Shown here in pieces: positions 41,607-50,000 of a stretch of DNA of 64,000 bases. Within the stretch, counting starts at the first letter, position 1; each line of letters opens with the position of its first letter. The notes under the pieces are model-generated. The model had not been told where the DNA came from. It did not search any database and saw only the letters and a list, made by a program, of their open reading frames with translations. The stretch is from assembly GCF_024580735.1 (NCBI RefSeq), contig NZ_JANIJX010000006.1, forward strand, positions 62,001 to 126,000. The letters run 5' to 3'. Source of the DNA: Brevibacterium moorei (GTDB lineage Bacteria; Actinomycetota; Actinomycetes; Actinomycetales; Brevibacteriaceae). The translations under genes and the position numbers were made by a program.

Positions 41607-42244
41607 TCGAACTGACCGAGAACGCCCTCGTTAGAGGGATGGGGCATGCCAATTCGGGAGTCAATGGATACTACCTCGGCCTCATCTCCCGGTGGCTCAT
41701 CGACACCTACGGCGTCGAGCCGCAACAGCAGGCGTCTATCGACGCGGGCGCCAACAAGGTTCTGCGCATTGCCGAAGACGGCACGCGAGCCAACGGCGAG
41801 TACGAGCGGATCAAGATCCACGTCAAGGGCCTGGAGGCCACGCTCTCCGAGCGCAACCGGCAGATCGAAGAGCTAAAGAAGAAGGTCGAGAATAACAAGC
41901 CAGCCCATGGCGAGCTTGGTGGCTTGCGGCACCGGAATGCGGCGCTGTATACCACAAACAAGGAGCTGAGCGAGGCGAAGGGTGCCCTGCAAGCCGACAA
42001 CGCTCGCCTGCGCGCGGCAAATACCAACCTGTCATCGGATAACGAGACATTACGTGCCGACCTCCGTCAGGCTCGTATTAACCGCGACTTCTTCTTCGAC
42101 CGCAACAAGGAGAAGGCGAAGAGGATCAATGAGCTGACCGACAAGGTCAACCGCCTGACCTCGGGCATGATAAAAATCCGCGACCTGGCCGACGCGCATG
42201 CCGTTGTCGAGGTCAAAGGTCCCACTGCTAGGGGCAACGCATGA
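41603..42244 (+). CDS. Coiled-coil protein
   Basis: 213 residues. A short N-terminal domain (MIELTENALVRGMGHANSGV) is followed by long heptad regions (YERIKIHVKGLEATLSERNR, GALQADNARLRAANTNLSSD). It probably forms extended dimers. ATGA coupling with the truncated ParB-like gene. Possible scaffold, partition or inhibitor protein; not resolvable. Confidence 0.65.
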   Translation: MIELTENALVRGMGHANSGVNGYYLGLISRWLIDTYGVEPQQQASIDAGANKVLRIAEDGTRANGEYERIKIHVKGLEATLSERNRQIEELKKKVENNKPAHGELGGLRHRNAALYTTNKELSEAKGALQADNARLRAANTNLSSDNETLRADLRQARINRDFFFDRNKEKAKRINELTDKVNRLTSGMIKIRDLADAHAVVEVKGPTARGNA

Positions 42245-42525
42245 GCTGGCGGCACCGATACATCAAGCAAGAGGCTCGCATGCTGCGCCGGGGGGCATCG
42301 GATGAGGAGCTGGCGAGGTGGTCGGACCTGATCGTCTTCGGCGACTCGCTCCCCGGATTTGTCGCAACGTTCAACCTGACCGACGGCTGCTACTCCGGCA
42401 TCGGCCTTGAGCCTGGCGATGAGCACGATATCATCCGTTACATGCGGTCGAAGGGGTCGATTGTCGGCGAGACCGATGGGCACGGCCATGTAACGGCGCC
42501 GGGTCACCCGTGGTACATGCTGTGA
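42241..42525 (+). CDS. Hypothetical protein
   Basis: 94 residues, MSWRHRYIKQEARMLRRGAS... a basic N-terminus and a Gly/His-rich C-terminal part (SIVGETDGHGHVTAPGHPWY). Coupled at both ends. No motif recognised. Confidence 0.6.
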   Translation: MSWRHRYIKQEARMLRRGASDEELARWSDLIVFGDSLPGFVATFNLTDGCYSGIGLEPGDEHDIIRYMRSKGSIVGETDGHGHVTAPGHPWYML

Positions 42526-42866
42526 ACCGGTCGGAATTGCGTGAACGGAACGCCGAGGACTACGCAAGGTGGGTGCGAGCCAACCCTGAGCGCGAAACCG
42601 AGCGGCAGCGGCGACTCCACGCTCGCCGAGCGGCTGAGACTAGGCCGTTTGCTACTCGCGCTGGCGAGCCGTGGACCGAGGATGAGCTAGCGCGAGTCAT
42701 GGAGCCGAGGCCCTTGATCGAGATCGCCAAAGAGCTGGGTCGGTCCTATGCGGCGTGCACAATGGCACGCCAGCGTCAAGCCAAGGCGCTAGGAATCGTT
42801 TACTCCGGCATTAAGAGCGAGGACGAGCCTCTTGACGGGAAGGTCAAGCCATGGCCAGTCAAGTAG
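42522..42866 (+). CDS. HTH/SANT-like DNA-binding protein candidate
   Basis: The GTG at 42522 overlapping the previous TGA gives 114 residues. The basic start (MNRSELRERNAEDYARWVRA) is followed by GEPWTEDELARVMEPRPLIE and IAKELGRSYAACTMARQRQA, an arrangement like a Myb/SANT helix-turn-helix (WTxxEL...IAxxLGRS). It may bind DNA and regulate early or late genes. Confidence 0.6.
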   Translation: MNRSELRERNAEDYARWVRANPERETERQRRLHARRAAETRPFATRAGEPWTEDELARVMEPRPLIEIAKELGRSYAACTMARQRQAKALGIVYSGIKSEDEPLDGKVKPWPVK

Positions 42867-43090
42867 AGGCGACGGGATGGTCGGACATCGATGCACTCGA
42901 CCTGCTCAACTACACGCCACGGTCGCGGTATGTCGAACCTGACGGGTTCGAGTACGGGTCGTGCCTGAGGTGCGGCATCAATGTCAAGTGGGTCGAGAAC
43001 AGTCGCGGATCTTATTGTCGCGACTGCCGACACCCGGACTTCTCCGGGGCGATGGAAATGAAGAACTACTGGGAAGGAGTAGCGGCATGA
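42851..43090 (+). CDS. Zinc-ribbon protein
   Basis: 79 residues with GSCLRCGINVKWVENSRGSY followed by CRDC: two CxxC knuckles 18 residues apart, a typical zinc ribbon. The remainder is aromatic and acidic. Overlaps the previous gene by 16 bases. Confidence 0.65.
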   Translation: MASQVEATGWSDIDALDLLNYTPRSRYVEPDGFEYGSCLRCGINVKWVENSRGSYCRDCRHPDFSGAMEMKNYWEGVAA

Positions 43091-43245
43091 AGAGGTTCAG
43101 GGTCACGTCCGACATGTCCACTAGCTATCGCTGCTGGGAAGGCGAAGCCGAGGATGCCGAGGCGGCCGAGGAGTTGTTCTGGGACAACTACGAGATCGTC
43201 GAGAAGGGCTCCGACTACGGAGCCGAAGTCGAGGAGCTGGCGTGA
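43087..43245 (+). CDS. 52-residue acidic protein
   Basis: MKRFRVTSDMSTSYRCWEGE... The sequence resembles small DUF-type phage proteins that begin with a beta hairpin and continue in an acidic helix (AEDAEAAEELFWDNYEIVEK). The start overlaps the previous stop. Confidence 0.55.
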   Translation: MKRFRVTSDMSTSYRCWEGEAEDAEAAEELFWDNYEIVEKGSDYGAEVEELA

Positions 43246-43430
43246 AGAAGGAAGTCGTGTACACATCGAAGGCCGACTTGAGCGGCCTCAGGGAAGCTGT
43301 CGCATCGGCAATCGACGAGTGCGGGGCGGACGCAGAGATCTCAGACATCGAGGCGGACATCTGGAGAACGGGCGGGAGCGTCGCTTCGGCGTCGAGGATC
43401 GGCTTAAGGGTAGTAAAGGTGGAGGCATGA
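43242..43430 (+). CDS. 62-residue hypothetical protein
   Basis: GTG start coupled to the previous gene. MKKEVVYTSKADLSGLREAV... a short alpha/beta layout ending ASRIGLRVVKVEA. No motif. Confidence 0.55.
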   Translation: MKKEVVYTSKADLSGLREAVASAIDECGADAEISDIEADIWRTGGSVASASRIGLRVVKVEA

Positions 43431-43648
43431 AATTCCGCAAGAGCTTCGGTGTCTTGTTGGCCGGCCTGGCTGCGGCCGGTGTTGCACTGACGGGGTGCTA
43501 CCCCAAGGCTAATGGCCAGGAGTCAAGGAACACCATGTTCAAGGTCTCGACGATCAGGGATTCGGATGGCACCGAATACGCATGCGTTCGCGCCGATTCT
43601 GGCGGCGTCGACTGCAACTGGGACAACCCGAAGGGGCTGGGAAGATGA
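43427..43648 (+). CDS. Small lipoprotein
   Basis: 73 residues: MKFRKSFGVLLAGLAAAGVA, lipobox LTGC with Cys24. The mature chain is short with two more Cys (YACVRA, VDCNWD). ATG at 43427 coupled to the previous gene, ribosome site GGTGGAGG. Second lipoprotein of the phage; surface role such as exclusion is possible. Confidence 0.7.
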   Translation: MKFRKSFGVLLAGLAAAGVALTGCYPKANGQESRNTMFKVSTIRDSDGTEYACVRADSGGVDCNWDNPKGLGR

Positions 43649-44115
43649 GCGACCTGATCGCGGAGACGATGGCCAAGCATCCGTATCTAGTGCCGTTGGG
43701 TGGCCCTGCCGTATGCGGCAGGTGTACCGATAGGGATTCGCATGGGTCGTTTACTGAGCATCAGGCGGACATGCTGCGCGAGGCATTGGTCAAAGCATTG
43801 ACCAGATCCATCACGTCATCCCTAAGGGTGAGGATATGGACGACGAGGCGACTGGGGCCTTCCATGATGGCTGGGTCGACGGCATCGTCGATGCCCGGCG
43901 CCAGATCTACAAGACAATCGGTGCCGGCATTGAAAGAGGCTGACGCCTGTGCCGGGTGGTATGACCCGGACCCTGGGGTGACGGCGGCGACCATGTCGTT
44001 CGAGTGCGCCACTAGGCGCCACCACGAATGCTTCGGCCGAGCCGAAGTGAAGATGTACGGGCACTACGGCTCGTTCCCGTGCCAGTGCTACTGCCATGAC
44101 GGAGGTGACGAATGA
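43645..44115 (+). CDS. Cys-containing protein with a suspicious middle (frame conflict)
   Basis: One frame runs for 156 residues. Its first 47 residues (with VCGRCTDRDSHGS, a CxxC site) and its last 60 (FECATRRHHECFG, PCQCYCHDGG) look like real protein. The middle (TRSITSSLRVRIWTTRRLGP) does not: between about 43,782 and 43,943 the frame one base back reads GQSIDQIHHVIPKGEDMDDE and continues to RRQIYKTIGAGIERG and a stop. The likely original state is two genes, the first ending at 43,943 and the second starting at TTG 43930, joined by a one-base change. Confidence 0.5.
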   Translation: MSDLIAETMAKHPYLVPLGGPAVCGRCTDRDSHGSFTEHQADMLREALVKALTRSITSSLRVRIWTTRRLGPSMMAGSTASSMPGARSTRQSVPALKEADACAGWYDPDPGVTAATMSFECATRRHHECFGRAEVKMYGHYGSFPCQCYCHDGGDE

Positions 44116-44285
44116 GAGCGGCAATCGACATCGAAGAAACGGCGCGGAGCCTGGCTTACGACGCTATCGATGCGCTGGCCAATGACGATGAGGGAATGCG
44201 CGACCAGCTCGACGATTGGGATCTGGCCGACATTGACCGAGTCAAGGGCGTCATGCTCGACGCCCGTGTAGTAACGGAGTGGTGA
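44112..44285 (+). CDS. 57-residue acidic helical protein
   Basis: MRAAIDIEETARSLAYDAID... very acidic and helical throughout, ending RVVTEW. ATGA coupling to the previous gene. Confidence 0.55.
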   Translation: MRAAIDIEETARSLAYDAIDALANDDEGMRDQLDDWDLADIDRVKGVMLDARVVTEW

Positions 44286-44291
44286 TGACAA

Positions 44292-44489
44292 ATGATTGAG
44301 GCATGGGCCGTGGTTGAGACTGGCCGATTTGCGGGTAGTAAGTTCCAGGCGATCAGGAGGCTATATACGTCCGAGCGGCAGGCGAAAGGCTACGTGACGT
44401 GGGTCAAGAACCACGAAAACCCGGACGCCGACCTGCGCATCGTCCATTTGCTCGAAGGGGCAGTGCCTGAGATCGAGGATCGCCGATGA
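44292..44489 (+). CDS. 65-residue hypothetical protein
   Basis: MIEAWAVVETGRFAGSKFQA... a small alpha/beta protein with strand AWAVVET and helix SERQAKGYVTWVKNH. No known function. Stop overlaps the next start. Confidence 0.55.
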   Translation: MIEAWAVVETGRFAGSKFQAIRRLYTSERQAKGYVTWVKNHENPDADLRIVHLLEGAVPEIEDRR

Positions 44490-44662
44490 TTGAGCTTCAG
44501 CGGCAGGAAGCCGCACTCGATTACGCGCAGATGAGGATCGAGCAGACCGATCGCACAGACCTGGCCGACTACCTTTACGAAGAGGGTTACGACCTGGCAG
44601 ATGACGACGAGCTGGACGATATTTTCCACAAGATCCGGTCGCTGCGATTGGATACGCCGTGA
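44486..44662 (+). CDS. 58-residue acidic protein
   Basis: MIELQRQEAALDYAQMRIEQ... acidic helical peptide (YEEGYDLADDDELDDIFHKI). Coupled at both ends (GTGA with the next gene). Confidence 0.55.
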   Translation: MIELQRQEAALDYAQMRIEQTDRTDLADYLYEEGYDLADDDELDDIFHKIRSLRLDTP

Positions 44663-45264
44663 ACATCCATCCGAAGCGGCTGACGATGATGCTCGATAAC
44701 GCCGTAGCGGTATCGTCCGAAGGCAATAAGCCGTTCCCGTATGTCGCAGTCCTCGCTGCGCCCCGAGGGGTTCGTGTCGCCGCATGCGGGCAGCACGTCC
44801 TGGCATTCGAAGGGCACGGAGCCGCCTCGGGAGGACCTGCTGTCGTCATCGAGGCGGGGGAGGCTAAAGCTATCGCCAAGGCCTTGCGCGCCATCGACGG
44901 CTACGCCCGGAAGGAGCGCGAGGTCGAAGTGTCGAACATCCAGGGCGTCTTGCGCGTCGTAGACGGTGAGCCTTTGGCCGAGGTGGCGAGCCTTGATTCG
45001 GAGGATGTCGATGATCTGCTCGATCTACTCGACAAGGCCGAATCGATCAAGCCCGACCCGGAGGCCGCCGGCGACTTCGTCGTCGATGCTGCGATCTGGG
45101 CGACGCTGGGCAAGCTCAAGAGCGACGACACGCGTCTCCATGTCATCCCGCGCTACGCGGGGGACACGTCGTGGTTCAAGCTAGGCTCGGACATTACTGG
45201 GTTCATCGAGGGCAATCGAACACGGCCCGAGATGATCGGTGTCGCGGTCGAAGACGACAACTAG
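44659..45264 (+). CDS. Hypothetical protein, faintly sliding-clamp-like
   Basis: 201 residues from GTG 44659. Regularly alternating strands and helices (YVAVLAAPRGVRVAACGQHV, GGPAVVIEAGEAKAIAKALR, VSNIQGVLRVVDGEPLAEVA) recall one repeat of a beta-clamp, a fold some actinophages use for replication. The resemblance is structural intuition only. Last + strand gene before the integration module and convergent with the next gene (4-base overlap). Confidence 0.6.
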   Translation: MNIHPKRLTMMLDNAVAVSSEGNKPFPYVAVLAAPRGVRVAACGQHVLAFEGHGAASGGPAVVIEAGEAKAIAKALRAIDGYARKEREVEVSNIQGVLRVVDGEPLAEVASLDSEDVDDLLDLLDKAESIKPDPEAAGDFVVDAAIWATLGKLKSDDTRLHVIPRYAGDTSWFKLGSDITGFIEGNRTRPEMIGVAVEDDN

Positions 45265-45518
45265 CCCTTGAGGTAGTCGTCGGGGTCGATCGTAATGATC
45301 GCAGCGTCGCTCCGACGAGCGCGCTTGCGGGGCGAGTTTCCGTCCGAAGCCTTGGGTGCGACGTTACGAAGGGCCGCCTCCTTCGAGTCGGTGCGGAGCC
45401 GGGAGTAGATCTCCTTGAGCTCTGCACCGTGCTCGTAGCACAGCCGGCCGACGGCAAGTCCGTCCGGCCCCTGGATCGTCCATCGATCCGCATCTTTTTC
45501 ACAGTACATACACTTCAT
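45261..45518 (-). CDS. Zinc-knuckle protein divergent from the excisionase
   Basis: The ATG at 45518 gives 85 residues: MKCMYCEKDADRWTIQGPDG... CxxC followed by LCYEH can form one zinc site. The C-terminal half is basic (SPRKRARRSD) and ends IITIDPDDYLKG. The basic tail suits DNA binding. It is divergently placed against the excisionase with only about 54 bases between starts, so it might regulate lysogeny genes; no evidence beyond position. Confidence 0.6.
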   Translation of the reverse strand: MKCMYCEKDADRWTIQGPDGLAVGRLCYEHGAELKEIYSRLRTDSKEAALRNVAPKASDGNSPRKRARRSDAAIITIDPDDYLKG

Positions 45519-45536
45519 GCCTCGATCATACCGAGC

Positions 45537-45575
45537 TGGCAATGGCGCCGCTTAGAATGTATGCTAGTGGACATG
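45537..45575 (+). promoter_or_regulatory. Promoter P7 of the excisionase, leaderless
   Basis: TGGCAA (45537-45542), 17-base spacer, TATGCT (45560-45565), then AGTGGACATG. The expected start of transcription coincides with the ATG at 45573, so the messenger would be leaderless. TGGACAT matches the operator half-site of the other early promoters. Confidence 0.55.
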
Positions 45576-45770
45576 CAAGATACGTTAATGACGACCGCAG
45601 AGGTATGCCAAGCTCTGCGTGTATCCAAATCAACCCTCAGCCGCTGGCGGCTGGATGGGACCGGGCCTGTCGAGGTCCGCAAAGCCTTGGTCTGGCTTGA
45701 CCAGACACACATGACCATGCCGCGCTACCGGCGCGGCCTTATCGATGAATTCATACATGGAAGGAGGTAG
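45573..45770 (+). CDS. xis: Excisionase (MerR-like HTH)
   Basis: 65 residues, MQDTLMTTAEVCQALRVSKS followed by TLSRWRLDGTGPVEVRKALV: the winged-helix pattern of phage recombination directionality factors (AEVCxxLxVSxxTLxRWR). It lies directly upstream of integrase. Xis proteins bend attachment-site DNA and steer integrase to excision. An alternative start at ATG 45588 removes five residues. Confidence 0.75.
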   Translation: MQDTLMTTAEVCQALRVSKSTLSRWRLDGTGPVEVRKALVWLDQTHMTMPRYRRGLIDEFIHGRR

Positions 45771-45773
45771 CCA

Positions 45774-46889
45774 ATGGCTATCGACAAGCTGCCTAGCGGC
45801 CGCTATCGCGTCCGCATCAAGGCCGGAGGCCAAGTCGTCGACACCAAGACGTTCGACACCAAGCGACTGGCATCGAGGTACGAATCAGCTCGTAAGCTAG
45901 AGCTCGAAGGCGGATTTGATCCGCGCCTCGGCAAGTCGACCTCGATGTCGACTGCGCTAGGCATTTTCCTGGACGCACGAGAGGGGTCTGTAGCGGCCTC
46001 GACGGTCTCGACCGACAGGCGCTTCATCTCGGCTCTTCCTAGCTCGCTAATGGGCCGTTCCGTGGCCGATGTCAGCACCCAGGAGCTTGAGCGTTTCGTC
46101 AAGAAGTACAAGACATCAGGGTCGAGGCTCCGAGCTAAGACGACGCTGTCGGCGTTCTTTACCTGGGCCAAGAAGCGTGGCTACCGCCAGGATCAGCCAG
46201 TCAAGGAGATCAAGATCGCTTCAGGCCAGGCCCGCTCAATGAATCCGTGGACGTGGGATCAGATGGAGCAGTTCGCCGCCCTGGTCGATCCGTACCGACG
46301 GGTCGTGAGGGCGCTAGCCTACGAGGGCCTGCGCTGGGGTGAAGCCCGCGCGACCAAGGTCTCCGACATCAAGGGCGACATGCTCCATATCACTCGGTCG
46401 TGGACCGAGGGGTACGACGAGAAGGATGTCAAGCAGCACCAGGAACGATGGGTGCCGATCCTCGGCGCCGTCGAGCTCGACCTGGCGATGCTAGCCAAGG
46501 GCAAGGCTCCAGGCGATCGGCTCTTTACATCGCCTCGCGGCCGGCCGATCAACTCGCGCAATCTTAGGCGCGACGTCGACTGGGCCTCGAAGGCTGGCGG
46601 GCGAACGATCCATGACCTGAGGCATACGGCTATCACCGAGTGGATTCGTCACGGCCTACCGCCATCGACGGCTAAAGAGTGGGCTGGCCATGAGTCGCTC
46701 AAGACAACTGACCGGTATGTTCACGCCGCCGGAATGTCCAGTGCCTACGGCCGAGCGATTCTCGACCGTGTCACGGTCGGTGTCACCTCGGTGTCACGCC
46801 TCGCCGGTGATGAGGCCGAGATCGGCGAGTTGCCGCGGATCTCCGGAGATTTGACTTTGGCCTTAGGAGAGCGGTGCTCTATCCCCTGA
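45774..46889 (+). CDS. int: Tyrosine-family phage integrase
   Basis: 371 residues behind GGAAGGAGG. N-terminal arm-binding domain (RYRVRIKAGGQVVDTKTFDT), core-binding domain (about 75-150), catalytic domain with Arg187 (YEGLRWGEAR), His280-x-x-Arg283 (IHDLRHTAI), His306 (WAGHESL) and nucleophile Tyr315 (TDRYVHA). It joins attP to a host tRNA-Arg gene. The coding sequence crosses the junction: residues from about 364 (LGERCSIP) and the TGA stop are host tRNA DNA, so the free phage must encode a different C-terminus. Confidence 0.93.
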   Translation: MAIDKLPSGRYRVRIKAGGQVVDTKTFDTKRLASRYESARKLELEGGFDPRLGKSTSMSTALGIFLDAREGSVAASTVSTDRRFISALPSSLMGRSVADVSTQELERFVKKYKTSGSRLRAKTTLSAFFTWAKKRGYRQDQPVKEIKIASGQARSMNPWTWDQMEQFAALVDPYRRVVRALAYEGLRWGEARATKVSDIKGDMLHITRSWTEGYDEKDVKQHQERWVPILGAVELDLAMLAKGKAPGDRLFTSPRGRPINSRNLRRDVDWASKAGGRTIHDLRHTAITEWIRHGLPPSTAKEWAGHESLKTTDRYVHAAGMSSAYGRAILDRVTVGVTSVSRLAGDEAEIGELPRISGDLTLALGERCSIP

Positions 46890-46900
46890 GCTACGGGGGC
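46863..46900 (-). other. attR: 5' half of host tRNA-Arg(CCT), interrupted by the prophage
   Basis: On the - strand: GCCCCCG acceptor strand, TA, D-arm GCTC-AGGGGATA-GAGC, A, CCGCT and anticodon loop CTCCTAA, positions 1-38 of a tRNA-Arg(CCT). What follows in the phage (GGCCAAAGTCAAATCTCCGG) has no T-arm and cannot form the acceptor. The crossover therefore lies in the anticodon loop region and the gene is not restored on this side. The 3' half should be at the other prophage end outside the window. Confidence 0.8.
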
Positions 46901-47018
46901 GACAGTGATCCACCGGCTTCCCGGTGAAGTACCGAATCTACTCTATCAGCTTCTGAAACACACCTTCATCCGGTGTGCCTTTGGAGCGTGAGGAGGTAAT
47001 GCAAGTACCCTGGACTAC

Positions 47019-50000
47019 GTGTCTAGACTTACTGAGCCGAACTCCGTCGAAGCCGCGTTCGCCAATTGGCAGGAACAGGCCGCCAAGCTGGGTGGTCGCG
47101 ACACGATGCTGCACTTCCGCGATTCGCGGGATGGCCTCATCGAGCTCACCGGCGCGCACCCCTCCGGCATGGCGCAACTGTTGGCCGGTCGGCCAACGCG
47201 CCTGTCCAGCCTGATTCGCGATGCCGAGCAGCTCGCCGATGCCAGGCGCCGGGCGCGCTCGATCCGGCAGAAGGACGAACAACTGGGGTATGAGCGCGGA
47301 ATCGCGGTCGCCCAACTGGCCATCGGATTCGCCTCCTGGACCAAACGCGAGGGCAGCCTGCGCCACGAGTTCAACGCCCCGATCCTGTTGCGCCATGTGC
47401 AGTTGGTCCCGCGTGGATCCAAAATCGAGGACTACGAGATCGTGCTGTCCGACGACATCACGATCAACCCCGCCCTGCGCGCGATCCTGGAGGTCGAGCA
47501 CGGGGTGTTCATCGACGCCGATTCGTGGATCGACGCGACCCGCGAACGCGGTCACGGATTCGATCCACAGCCGGTGATCGACCGCCTGCGGACCGCGACC
47601 AAGGCCGTGCCCGGTCTGCTGGTCAACCATCGCCTGGTCATCTCGACATTCGCGAATATCGCCGCCACCTTCACGGGCGACGCCGGTGCAGAGGGCAATC
47701 CGCTGTTGCGCGCCCTGGCCGGCGACGTCGATGCCAGGGAGGCGCTGGTACAGCACGCCCAGCAGGCGGATCCGGGAGCGCCAGGCCCCCACGAGTCCGC
47801 GGCCGTCACGCTCAGCGCCGGGGTCTCCGACGGTTATGACGAGGTCATCCCGGAAGATGATCCGGTCAATGATTTCGGGCCGGCGGGGCTTGTGGCGATC
47901 GACTTCAGCGATGACGACGACGATTTCTTCGACGATGACGAGGACTACTACGACGAGGACTTCTTCGCCTCCCAGGCCGACTGGGGCGAGGACTCCGAGG
48001 ACTCGGAGGCGCGGGAATCGGCCGAGGGGGATGCCGGTGCCGCAGAAACCGACGCGGCCGGTGCGCCGGGGCGGACTCCGGCGGAATCGGCGGCGGCCCC
48101 TCCTGTGCAGGAACAGGCAGCGCAGGAACAGGCAGCGCAGGAGCCGGCGGGACAGGATTCTGCTGCGCAGGCACAGTCCGGCGCCGCCGAGTCCCCGGCA
48201 ACCGCGGCCCCGGCAAGTGACTCCCCGGCCATCGACGCCGCGAGGTCCGAAACTCCGGCGCAGGACTCCGCGGACACGACTGCCGAATCCGACCGGGCCG
48301 CGGCCTCGGATACCGACAATGGCGCCAAGCCCCAGCCGTGGCAGAGTGCGGCGGCCAGCCAGGCGACCGGCAAAGTGGAGCCCGCGGCAGGCGATGCCGA
48401 AGCCATGGAGCCAGCCGGTTCCCAGGCCCCGAAACGGACTGCGCGCGGTGCGGACGGGTCCGGGCGGGCGCACAAGCGCCGCCTGACGGTGGAGAACCCA
48501 CGCGGCAGGCGCAGGCGCAAGGGTCCCATCCGGCGCACCCGCCACGTCGCCAAGGCGCCCACGCCCCTGCCCGACCGCGATCCGGCCGATGAGTTCCTCG
48601 TGCTCGACGTCGACGGTGATCAGCAGGCGGTGGTCGATGCGGCACTGGGCGGCGGAAGCTTCGTCGTCCACACCCCCGCCGGCTCGGGTGCCACCCAGGT
48701 GGCGGTGGCGACCGCGACCTCGCTGGCCCACCAGGGCAAGAACGTCTTGTACGTCGCGGCCAGCTCTGATGCGCTCGATGCCTTCGCCGGGCGGCTGGCG
48801 GCGGCGGGCCTGCCCGATCTGCTGGTCGACGGGCGCGCCGGCGACAGTGGGATGCGCAAGCGGCTGGTCTCCCTTATCGTCGATGCGGAACGCGCACAGA
48901 AGCCGGACCTGGCGAAGCTGGTCGAAGAACTCACCGAACTGCGCGGCCGCCTGCGCGACCACACCCAGGCGCTGCACCGGGAGCGCAAGCCGTGGCGGAC
49001 CTCGGTCCATTCGACCATGGAGCATCTGGCGCGGCTGACCGGACGCGATCCCGGTCCCCAGACCGCGGTCCGTTTCGGACCCGAGGTGATGGATGCGACG
49101 CCCGCGGCCCGCGAGGTCCTGCGGGAGACCCTGCTGGAGTTCTCGAACCTGGGCGCCTTCACCCTCGACGTGGAGGACACCGTGTGGTTCGGGGCGAAAC
49201 TCGATACCAATGAACAGGCCGAGGACGCGCGCCAGGTTGCGGAATCCGCTGCTGGCAGGCTGCCGAAGCTGATCGCGGAGGCCGAACCGGTGCTGCGCGC
49301 AGCCCATCTCAACCCGCCGCGTACGGTGGGGGACTGGGGCCAGTGCCTGCGCCTGCTGGGCGATATCGAGAAGACCTTGGAGCGCTTCGCCCCCGATATC
49401 TACGAAGCTGATCTGGACCTGTTCATCGGGGCAACAGGAAGCTCCGAGTACCGTAGGGAACGCGGTCTGAATCTGGGGATGTTCGAACGCGGGCGGATCA
49501 AGCGGGAGGCCCGCGAGTTCGTCCGCTCCGGTCTGACCGTCGAGGACTTGCATGCGGCCCTGCTCGAGGTCCGCGATGAGCGTGAGCGGTTCAACGAGTT
49601 CTCCTACTTCCGCAAGGACCATCAGGGAGCGAAACTGCCGGTCGTTCCGCCGGGCCTGGATTCGGCCAAGGCGGTGTACGAGGAACTCGCCGCCGATCTG
49701 GACCGCCTGATGCCGGTGCTGGTCGATACCCCGGATGGCGGTGACCTGGCCGGGATGCTGGTCGAGGAACTGCAGGCCCGGCTCGAGGCGATGGCCGATG
49801 ACCGCGAATCGCTGGCGGAGCTGCCGGCGCGCACCGAGCTCGAGGTGCGGCTGCGCGCCGGCGGGCTGGGCGATCTATTGGACGATTTGCGCGGACGCCG
49901 GGTGCGCCACGCGATGGTCGGCGACGAGTTCGACCTGGCCTATTGGGCGACGGTGCTCCAGCAGATGGCCACCGAAGACGCACAGATCACCGGCTTGTCC

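Noticed and set aside
46938..49622. An 894-residue open frame on the - strand
   Set aside because: It is the antisense shadow of the large helicase-like gene, as expected in very GC-rich DNA; its product is low-complexity.
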